A stretch of DNA of 7,558 bases, from NCBI GenBank assembly GCA_947177375.1, contig CAMWUF010000039.1, positions 1 to 7,558 on the forward strand, given 5' to 3'. Position numbers and translations under genes: made by a program. Below the pieces are notes generated by a model. It made no database searches, was not told where the DNA came from, and was given only the letters and a program-made list of their open reading frames with translations. This document shows, one piece after another, positions 1 to 6,422 of the stretch (the stretch's first letter is position 1; each line of letters opens with the position of its first letter). The DNA is from an uncultured Ruminococcus sp. (GTDB lineage Bacteria; Bacillota; Clostridia; Oscillospirales; Ruminococcaceae).

Positions 1-38
1 TATCACATCTCTTTTTATTTCGCAAGAGGTTTATTTAA

Positions 39-578
39 AAAAAGATATTCACCTACAAGGAACAAAGTAAAGAAAAAGTAGAGGAATATTTTGAAAAGAT
101 ACAGGGAATTCCGGAAGAAAAAATTGTATCTATTGATGAAACAGGAATCCAGCAGTATCTGTGCCGGGAATATGCTTATGCTCCAAGAGGCGAAAAGGTG
201 TATGATACGATTTCAGGAAGAAAATTTAAACGGCTCAATATTGTAGCGGCAAAACAGGGAAATACTGTTCTTTCTCCATTACAGTACGAGTGTTCCATGA
301 CGAAAGACCTTTTTGAATCCTGGTTCGAGAAATTTCTTCTGCCTGAACTACCTGAAAATTCTGTACTTGTTATGGATAATGCTTCCTTTCACCGGAAGAA
401 AAGACTCCATGAAATTGCTCAAAATCATCAGATGATTCTGATTTTTCTTCCACCTTACTCTCCAGAATTGAATCCTATTGAAAAAGAATGGGCTAATCTC
501 AAACAATGGCTTGCATCTCATCTTCGCTTATTTTCCGACTTAGACGATGCTGTTTCATACTATTTTAAAGTAAATTAA
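39..578 (+). CDS. IS630-family transposase, DDE domain (5' partial, possibly frameshifted)
   Basis: This is the catalytic half of an IS630-family transposase, which cuts and joins the element ends at TA sites. The frame is open from 39 to the TAA at 576-578. The first catalytic Asp is in SIDETG (135-137), the second in VMDNASFH (375-377) and the Glu in LNPIEKEW (480-482). There are 34 residues between the second Asp and the Glu, the DD34E spacing typical of the family. A GTG at 198 could be taken as a start, but it lies inside the domain and would drop the first catalytic Asp. The homologous-looking frame runs upstream to a TAA at 36-38, beside a run of seven A (37-43). Some IS630 elements join an upstream HTH ORF to the DDE ORF by frameshifting, so this stop may be a programmed frameshift region or simple decay. 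The N-terminal HTH part is off the window. The catalytic core looks intact, but mobility cannot be judged. Confidence 0.85.
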   Translation, partial: KKIFTYKEQSKEKVEEYFEKIQGIPEEKIVSIDETGIQQYLCREYAYAPRGEKVYDTISGRKFKRLNIVAAKQGNTVLSPLQYECSMTKDLFESWFEKFLLPELPENSVLVMDNASFHRKKRLHEIAQNHQMILIFLPPYSPELNPIEKEWANLKQWLASHLRLFSDLDDAVSYYFKVN

Positions 579-592
579 CTATAAACTATAAT
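564..592 (+). promoter_or_regulatory. possible outward promoter at the IS right end
   Basis: A perfect -10 hexamer TATAAT lies at 587-592, with TTTAAA (4 of 6 matches to the -35 consensus) 17 bp upstream at 564-569. It would point from the insertion sequence into the MBL-fold gene remnant. The sequence is AT-rich enough for such matches to arise by chance, so the call rests mainly on the exact -10 and the correct spacing. Confidence 0.3.
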
Positions 593-634
593 AATAGTAG
601 ATGGTAGTGATATCAAAGAAAGGAAGGATTTACA

Positions 635-957
635 ATGATCAGATTTTTAGGAAGAGGCAGTGCATTTGCAGCTGAACATAACTCTGCATTTTTTATAAAA
701 AATACAGAGACCACAGCAGTAGAGTCAGTACAATGCTACAATATGTATGGTTTGTGCTGTATAACCCTGTTAAAATTGTCACACCGTCTGAAGATGTGAA
801 AAATGATTTGATTATTCTGGTCATACAGATAGAGTGCTGTGAAGCGAAGTGACTCAATATCATGACTGCTGACTAGCTGTACAAAGACTGGTTCGTATCA
901 GCAATCCCTACGACGTATGTGAAATCGCTTGACGGAAAATGCTTCGGATGGATAATG
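635..957 (+). pseudogene. MBL-fold metallo-hydrolase (RNase Z-like) pseudogene
   Basis: This is the remnant of a metallo-beta-lactamase-fold hydrolase of the kind that starts with a FLGRGSAF motif. The ribosome binding site AGGAAGG (621-627) and ATG (635) are intact. The first frame reads MIRFLGRGSAFAAEHNSAFF to about 703, and as read from that ATG it closes at 797-799 after 54 residues. The homologous reading then moves to another frame from about 706: RDHSSRVSTMLQYVWF, then IVTPSEDVKNDLI, and later KDWFVSAIPTTYVKSLDG and KCFGW up to about 957. This second frame is broken by TGA at 850-852 and TAG at 874-876. The part expected between the two frames, including the HxH of the metal-binding HxHxDH motif, is deleted, and only the DH survives. 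The metal-binding GD region further on is also missing. It cannot encode a working enzyme. The family assignment comes from remembered sequence patterns, not from a search. Confidence 0.8.
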
Positions 958-1190
958 ACTGTCAGCTACTTGGCCTCTGTATCACATACCATCGGATTGA
1001 TCATGATTGTTGGAGCATCGATTGTGACAGGGATCTTTCTGAAAAGCTGCGCTTCATGATCCTTTTGACGCAGATAGTCCGACGTGACTTCAGAGGATAT
1101 GTCTATTCTTTCAAGGGACAGCTAACCCTTGCCGGCACACAGAAACGGATTGGTTTCTCCATAGTATTTTTACACATACACTGTTTTTCC
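958..1190 (+). other. unassigned stretch between two pseudogenes
   Basis: I recognise no gene here. An open frame on the + strand crosses it (939-1328), but its sequence resembles nothing I know until about 1191, where it becomes the DUF1810 remnant. On the - strand a short open stretch (about 966-1121) reads plausibly in places, but has no start or ribosome binding site I can defend. The missing C-terminal part of the MBL-fold protein is not visible in any frame. It is most likely degraded coding sequence or filler from an insertion or deletion. Confidence 0.5.
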
Positions 1191-1540
1191 TGGAAGATAC
1201 AACGGATTTGGTATACCTTCCCACAAATTAAGGTATTAACAGTTAATACTGTCACAGGATTTTATGTACTGCAAAACATAAACCAAACACAAGCATTTCT
1301 GACACATCCCATCCTGTACTTGGTGTGAGACTGCTTGAAATTACAGAGATTCTGCTCCAATTTGAAACAGATGACCCAGTGTCAGTATTTGGCTTAATAG
1401 ATGCCTATAAGCTTAGGTCATGTATGACATTATTTTCTGAAATTGCTCCTGGACAAACAGTGTTTCAGAAAGTTCTTGACCAGTTCTGTCGAGGCATGAA
1501 AGATGAAAATACGGTTCATCTTCTTTCAAGTGCAGATTAA
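1191..1540 (+). pseudogene. DUF1810-family protein pseudogene
   Basis: This is the remnant of a DUF1810 protein, a small family of unknown function. In the first frame the conserved block appears as WYTFPQIKVL (1209-1238), followed by FYVLQNINQTQAFLTHPIL up to 1316. The reading then shifts into another frame at LGVRLLEITEILL and continues through AYKLRSCMTLFSEIAPG and VFQKVLDQFCRGMKDENT to a TAA at 1538-1540, which looks like the natural end. The shift is explained by about five extra bases (near CTGTA, 1314-1318) between the HPI and LGVRL parts of the motif. The expected N-terminal residues before the WY-FPQ block are not recognisable. A GTG at 1325 could open the second part, but it would lack half the domain. 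The assignment rests on family motifs recalled from knowledge. Confidence 0.75.
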
Positions 1541-1586
1541 CTAAAGGGGAACATTACAAACATTCAGGAAAAAATCTGAGAAAATA

Positions 1587-1615
1587 TTGTATTTTATTTG
1601 TAATTGTGATATACT
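1587..1615 (+). promoter_or_regulatory. sigma-A-type promoter of the helicase operon
   Basis: The -35 box TTGTAT (1587-1592) and -10 box TATACT (1610-1615) are separated by exactly 17 bp. A TGa just before the -10 gives an extended -10. Transcription would begin near 1622, leaving a leader of about 30 bases before the ATG at 1653. Nothing downstream suggests a separate promoter for the second gene, so this one probably drives both. Confidence 0.7.
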
Positions 1616-1625
1616 GTAAGTATCA
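1607..1625 (+). promoter_or_regulatory. small dyad over the -10 box and start site (possible operator)
   Basis: ATACT (1611-1615) is followed by a 3-base centre (GTA) and AGTAT (1619-1623), a perfect 5-bp dyad. TGAT and ATCA flank it with a two-base offset. The position over the -10 and predicted start site would suit a repressor site, but the arms are short and AT-rich. No regulator gene is visible in the window. Confidence 0.25.
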
Positions 1626-1652
1626 TTTATCTGAAAGTGAGATGGGTATAGC

Positions 1653-4600
1653 ATGGAAAAGTCTTCAAATATAGTTTTTATTGATATAGAAATCAATCCA
1701 AAAACAAAGAAAGTTCTGGATTATGGAACAGTTACGGATTCTGATAAAACACTGCATACAGAAAATACATATGAATTTGATACTTTCATACAGGGCTATC
1801 AGTTCATATGCGGACATAACATTCTGAAACATGACTGGAATTATATTTATCATCCGGATGGCAGTAATGTGATAGATACGCTGACACTCTCGCCGCTTTT
1901 ATTTCCGAATCGTCCATATCATAAACTGCTGAAAGATGATAAACTCCAAACGGACGAGCTTAACAATCCGCTGAATGATGCAAAAAAAACAAAACAGCTT
2001 TTCTTTGATGAAATCAATGCTTTTCAGAATCTTGATGAAAAACTTAGAAATATTTATGCCTATTTACTGGCAGAAAAAGAGGCATTTAAAGGATTCTGGA
2101 AATATCTGAATATTTATCCTGATATCAATATTGCAGAAGAAATTCAGGAATTTTTTAAAAATCAGATTTGTCAGAATGCAGATATTAAACTGATGATTCA
2201 GGAAAATCCCATAGAACTGGCTTATTGTCTAGCATTGATTACAGCGACTGACAAGTATTCAATTATTCCCTATTGGGTACATATCAATTATCCCAGAATT
2301 GAGCCTATCATGAGACAATTGAGAAGTAATCCCTGTGGAAAATGCCGTTATTGTATGGAAAAATTCAATGCAAAAAAATACTTGAAAGAAATTTTCGACT
2401 ATGAAGATTTCCGGAAATATCATGGTGAACCTTTACAGGAAAACGCTGTCAATGCCGCTGTTCGGAATGAATCGTTGTTAGCAGTATTCCCGACAGGAGG
2501 CGGAAAATCCTTGACGTTTCAGATTCCTGCCCTCATGGCAGGAGAATTTTCAAGAGCCTTAACAATCGTGATTTCGCCTTTGCAGTCACTTATGAAAGAT
2601 CAAGTGGATAATCTCGAAAAGCGTAATATCGCCGAAGCAGTTACAATTAATGGTTTGTTAAGTCCCATTGAACGTGCCGAAGCTCTTGAACGTGTCGCTA
2701 ATGGAATAGCATCTGTTTTATATATTTCGCCGGAGTCTTTGCGCTCCAAAACGATTGAAAGATTATTTTTATCCCGAAATATTGCAAGATTTGTTATTGA
2801 TGAAGCACATTGTTTTTCAGCGTGGGGACAGGATTTTCGAGTAGATTATTTGTATATCGGGGATTTCATTCGAGAATTGCAGGAAAAAAAAGGAAACAGC
2901 TGTCAAATTCCAGTATCTTGCTTTACAGCAACCGCTAAACAGAAAGTTATCAGTGATATTAAGGATTACTTCAAGAGAAAATTAAATCTTGAATTGCAAC
3001 TTTTCGCCACGGATTCCACAAGACAGAATTTGCGTTATGAAGTTCTGCACATGGATTCTGATGACCAGAAATATACAACTATGCGGAATATGATTGAAAT
3101 GAAAAAATGTCCAACAATTGTCTATGTTTCAAGAACAAAACGTACTTATGAATTAGCCAAAAAACTCTCACAAGATGGTATCAAGGCAAAACCTTTCAAT
3201 GGAAAAATGGAAAGTGCCATCAAACAGGAAAATCAGAATGCTTTTATCAATGATGAAATTCAAGTCATTGTTGCTACATCAGCATTTGGCATGGGTGTAG
3301 ATAAATCTAATGTCAAGCTTGTGATTCATTATGATATTTCTGATTCACTTGAAAATTATGTTCAGGAGGCAGGGCGTGCGGGACGTGACCAGAATCTTCA
3401 GGCAGAATGCTATGTATTATATCATGACAACGACTTAGACAAGCATTTCATTCTATTAAATCAAACAAAATTGAGCATTAGAGAAATTCAGCAGGTCTGG
3501 ACAGCAATTAAGAACATGACCAGAGAAAAAATGCTATACTGTTCCCCTCTTGAAATTGCTCGTCAAGCCGGTTGGGATGATACTGGTTCAGATATGGAAA
3601 CACGTGTCAAATCAGCGATACAGGCTCTTGAAAATGCCGGATATGTCAAACGTGGAAAGAATGTTCCAAGAGTCTATGCAACAAGCATTCTGATTCCAAA
3701 TATGACCGAAGCTGCAAACAGAATTGATAATTCTGAAAGATTTCTGGATGATAACGAACGTATGAATGCCAAAAGAATCATCAAATCCTTGATTTCAAGT
3801 CGAAGTATTGCCAATGCTGGCAATACAGACGCTGAATCTCGTATAGATTATCTTGCTGATTTATTGGGACTGGGAAAGAAAGAAGTCATTCAAATCATTC
3901 AAAGACTGCGTGAGGAAAGTATTCTTGCAGATTCTAAAGATTTGACTGCTTATATTCGCCGGAATGAACAGAAAAATAAATCTCAGAAAATTCTGCAAAA
4001 ATATATAGCTCTGGAAAAATTTTTGTTGACTATCTTTCCGGAAGAGGAAACTGTTTTCAATCTGAAAGAACTCAATGAAAATGCACTTTCTTATGGTATA
4101 AAATTTTCTACTGTGAAAGCAATTCAGACAATTTTCTATTATTGGACGATTCGGGGCTATATCCTGAAAAAACAAGATGCTGTATCAAATCGAATTTATA
4201 TACAGCCGAAAAAAGAAACGAATGTTGTCAGAAAGAAACGAATGCTTTGCTTTTCTGTTGCAGAATTGATTGTAGAAATTCTGTTCAGGAGAAGTCGAGA
4301 AATTCAGACGGATAAAGAAGAAATACAGGTTTTATTCTCCGTTCTGGAATTGCAAAATGCCTATCACAGGAATCATCCTGAAAAAATTCAGGCTGATGAT
4401 ATTGAAGAGGCGTTGTTATATCTGTCGAAAATTGGCTCTATGAAATTGGAAGGCGGATTTTTGGTGTTTTATGGTGGTATGGAACTTCAACGGCTTGTGC
4501 TGGATAATAGAATCAGATACAAAAAGGAAGATTATGCACAGTTGAATGAATTCTATCAGCAGCGAATTCAGCAGATTCATATTGTGGGAGAATATGCCAA

Positions 4601-6422
4601 TATGATGACAAAAGATTATCAGCAGGCTTTGCAGTTCGTTAATGATTATTTTCAGATGGATTATCGAAAATTCATTCATAAATATTTTGCAGGTGATAGG
4701 GAAAAAGAAATTGAATTAAATATGACCCCTGCAAAATATCACCAGCTTTTTGATGGACTTTCAAAATCGCAAAAGAAAATTATCGAGGATAATACTTCTT
4801 CTTGTATTGTCGTTTCGGCTGCTCCCGGAAGCGGAAAAACAAAAGTCCTTATTCATAAATTAGCATCGTTGTTACTGCTGGAAGATGTCAAGCATGAACA
4901 GCTCCTGATGCTGACTTTTTCCAGAGCTGCTGCAACAGAATTCAGAAATCGTCTAAAAGAATTGATTGGAAATGCTGTGCCATTTGTCGAAATCAAGACA
5001 TTCCATTCTTATTGTTTTGATTTGCTAGGAAAAATTGGAAATATTCAAGACTCTGAAAATATTGTCAAGAATGCTGTCGAAATGATAAAAAGCGGAGAAG
5101 TTGAACCGAATCAAATTGCTAAGACGGTACTTGTCATTGACGAAGCGCAGGACATGGACGTAAACGAATTTGCCTTAGTTGAAGCGTTAATGAAAATAAA
5201 TGAAGACATTCATGTGATTGCTGTTGGTGATGATGATCAGAATATTTATCAGTTCAGAGGTTCAAACTCAAAGTACTTTTATTCTCTGGTGCAGAATTAT
5301 CATGCTGTACAGTATGATTTGCTTGATAATTATCGGAGTGACTGGAAAATTATTGAGTTTGCCAATTCATTTGTGAAAACACTCTCAAATCGCATGAAAA
5401 ATCAGCCTGTTCTTGCTGTCAGCAAATCCAAAGGAATTGTAAATTTAATTCAGTATCAGAGCAGGAATCTGGAATCTGCTGTTGTGATGGATATGCTGGA
5501 ATCCAGACAGGGGACAACTTGTATTCTGACCGGAACGAATCAGCAGGCTTTGTGTATTATGGGCATTCTCATACAAAAAAATATTCCTGCAAGACTGATT
5601 CAGAGTAACGAAGGCTTTGATATTTATCATATCGCTGAAATCCGGTATTTTCTGAAAATACTGGAACAGAAGCGAAAATCCCCTGTTATTTCAAAAACAC
5701 TCTGGGATTCTGCAAAAGAAGAACTGAAAAATTGTTATTCAGCAAGTAGAAATCTACCTTTGATTCTCGAGATTCTTGAAACATTTGAAAATGCAAACGA
5801 AAGATATTATATTTCTGATTTAACTTGTTTTCTGCATGAATCCCGGCTAAAGGATTTCTGTCAGCTGGAACAGGGGGCGGTTATCGTTTCAACAATGCAT
5901 AAAGCGAAGGGCAGGGAATTCGACAGTGTTTATATTATGCTGGATGATTATCATATACACGCCGATGAAGAAAAAAGAACGCTCTATGTCGCTATGACCA
6001 GAGCAAAAAAGAATCTGCATATACACTATAATCAAAATTTTCTGGATAGTTTTATTTCTGATGATGTTGAATTCTGTCAGAATATGACTGTTTATCAGAA
6101 ACCAGAATTTCTGACAGTTCAGCTTTCCATGCGGGATGTGTGGCTTGATTTCTTTAAAGACAAAAAGAGAATAATTTTATCTATGCAGAGTGGAAAACTG
6201 CTTGCATGGCAGGGAAAGTATCTTGGAATCCATCATCAGCATCAATTTATTCCCTTACTGCAATTTTCCAATAAATTTCAGAAAAAAATGCAGAATCTTA
6301 TCAGACAGGGCTATCAGCCGTTCCGTGCGGAAGTACATTTTATCATCGCATGGAAAGGAAAAGAAGATACAGAAGAAACTGCTGTTCTTCTGCCGGATTT
6401 GTATTTCAGGAGGCTATCATGA
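1653..6422 (+). CDS. DEDD exonuclease-RecQ-UvrD triple-fusion helicase
   Basis: A 1589-residue DNA-processing protein, far longer than ordinary RecQ (about 600 residues). Residues 1-120 look like a DnaQ/Werner-type 3'-5' exonuclease: D11 and E13 in FIDIEIN, GHNILKHD with D61, and D109 in NNPLNDA. A Cys cluster CGKCRYC (228-234) precedes the RecQ core: Q262; Walker A PTGGGKS (280-286); Ia ISPLQSLMKDQ; DEAH (383-386); TATA (425-428); motif V ATSAFGMGVDKSN; motif VI QEAGRAGRD (571-579). The usual RecQ zinc cysteines are absent after motif VI, but residues 625-680 look like a winged helix. Residues about 690-1030 carry no motif I know. A complete SF1/UvrD helicase follows: Q1040; Walker A APGSGKT (1057-1063); TFSRAAATEFRNR; DEAQD (1163-1167); GDDDQNIYQFRG; NYRS (1226-1229); STMHKAKGREFD; YVAMTRAKKNL. 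The tail 1490-1589 is unrecognised. The start is the ATG at 1653 behind a weak GTGAGATGG site. The function of the fusion in genome maintenance or defence is inference. Confidence 0.93.
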   Translation: MEKSSNIVFIDIEINPKTKKVLDYGTVTDSDKTLHTENTYEFDTFIQGYQFICGHNILKHDWNYIYHPDGSNVIDTLTLSPLLFPNRPYHKLLKDDKLQTDELNNPLNDAKKTKQLFFDEINAFQNLDEKLRNIYAYLLAEKEAFKGFWKYLNIYPDINIAEEIQEFFKNQICQNADIKLMIQENPIELAYCLALITATDKYSIIPYWVHINYPRIEPIMRQLRSNPCGKCRYCMEKFNAKKYLKEIFDYEDFRKYHGEPLQENAVNAAVRNESLLAVFPTGGGKSLTFQIPALMAGEFSRALTIVISPLQSLMKDQVDNLEKRNIAEAVTINGLLSPIERAEALERVANGIASVLYISPESLRSKTIERLFLSRNIARFVIDEAHCFSAWGQDFRVDYLYIGDFIRELQEKKGNSCQIPVSCFTATAKQKVISDIKDYFKRKLNLELQLFATDSTRQNLRYEVLHMDSDDQKYTTMRNMIEMKKCPTIVYVSRTKRTYELAKKLSQDGIKAKPFNGKMESAIKQENQNAFINDEIQVIVATSAFGMGVDKSNVKLVIHYDISDSLENYVQEAGRAGRDQNLQAECYVLYHDNDLDKHFILLNQTKLSIREIQQVWTAIKNMTREKMLYCSPLEIARQAGWDDTGSDMETRVKSAIQALENAGYVKRGKNVPRVYATSILIPNMTEAANRIDNSERFLDDNERMNAKRIIKSLISSRSIANAGNTDAESRIDYLADLLGLGKKEVIQIIQRLREESILADSKDLTAYIRRNEQKNKSQKILQKYIALEKFLLTIFPEEETVFNLKELNENALSYGIKFSTVKAIQTIFYYWTIRGYILKKQDAVSNRIYIQPKKETNVVRKKRMLCFSVAELIVEILFRRSREIQTDKEEIQVLFSVLELQNAYHRNHPEKIQADDIEEALLYLSKIGSMKLEGGFLVFYGGMELQRLVLDNRIRYKKEDYAQLNEFYQQRIQQIHIVGEYANMMTKDYQQALQFVNDYFQMDYRKFIHKYFAGDREKEIELNMTPAKYHQLFDGLSKSQKKIIEDNTSSCIVVSAAPGSGKTKVLIHKLASLLLLEDVKHEQLLMLTFSRAAATEFRNRLKELIGNAVPFVEIKTFHSYCFDLLGKIGNIQDSENIVKNAVEMIKSGEVEPNQIAKTVLVIDEAQDMDVNEFALVEALMKINEDIHVIAVGDDDQNIYQFRGSNSKYFYSLVQNYHAVQYDLLDNYRSDWKIIEFANSFVKTLSNRMKNQPVLAVSKSKGIVNLIQYQSRNLESAVVMDMLESRQGTTCILTGTNQQALCIMGILIQKNIPARLIQSNEGFDIYHIAEIRYFLKILEQKRKSPVISKTLWDSAKEELKNCYSASRNLPLILEILETFENANERYYISDLTCFLHESRLKDFCQLEQGAVIVSTMHKAKGREFDSVYIMLDDYHIHADEEKRTLYVAMTRAKKNLHIHYNQNFLDSFISDDVEFCQNMTVYQKPEFLTVQLSMRDVWLDFFKDKKRIILSMQSGKLLAWQGKYLGIHHQHQFIPLLQFSNKFQKKMQNLIRQGYQPFRAEVHFIIAWKGKEDTEETAVLLPDLYFRRLS
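6408..6422 (+). promoter_or_regulatory. AGGAGG ribosome binding site and ATGA coupling junction
   Basis: A perfect AGGAGG (6408-6413) lies within the last codons of the helicase gene, 5 bases before the ATG at 6419. That ATG overlaps the helicase TGA (6420-6422) as ATGA. This fixes the start of the second gene and indicates translational coupling, hence roughly matched synthesis of the two proteins. Confidence 0.9.

Larger units (their letters stand above)
1..600 (+). mobile_element. IS630-family insertion sequence, 3' part (left end outside window)
   Basis: This is the right-hand part of an IS630/Tc1-mariner-type insertion sequence, identified by the DD34E transposase it carries. The left end is upstream of the window, so the terminal inverted repeats cannot be paired and the right boundary is approximate. 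The element should end between the transposase stop at 578 and the ribosome binding site of the next gene remnant at 621. The stretch 579-600 is very AT-rich with several TA dinucleotides, the usual target duplicated by this family. The element sits directly upstream of a decayed gene. Confidence 0.8.

Noticed and set aside
37..44. Run of seven A followed by G as a proven programmed frameshift site of the IS
   Set aside because: The A run is real, but the upstream ORF is cut by the window edge. No visible upstream frame clearly matches the transposase N-terminus, so decay is equally possible.
198..578. GTG-started 126-residue ORF as the full transposase
   Set aside because: The same frame continues upstream to 39 and contains the first catalytic Asp (IDETG), so the GTG is internal to the domain.
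966..1121. Short - strand open stretch in the unassigned region
   Set aside because: Some segments look protein-like, but there is no start, binding site or recognised family, and it is closed by stops on both sides within about 50 codons.
939..1328. 129-residue + strand ORF as an intact gene
   Set aside because: Only its last third is recognisable, as the 5' part of the DUF1810 remnant. The start has no ribosome binding site and overlaps the MBL remnant in another frame.
1541..1600. Terminator after the DUF1810 remnant
   Set aside because: No GC-rich stem followed by a T run is present; only AT-rich sequence leading into the promoter.
3861..4175. - strand ORF of 104 residues, and similar ones at 1665-1853, 4416-4679, 5445-5630, 6431-6640, 6681-6893 and 7328-7528
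   Set aside because: All lie antisense to strongly supported coding sequence, have Phe/Ile-rich compositions typical of antisense shadows, and show no motif.
6350..6418. Upstream ATG as start of the AAA_13 gene
   Set aside because: It would add 23 unlike residues encoded inside the helicase gene and has no good binding site, while AGGAGG with correct spacing precedes the ATG at 6419.
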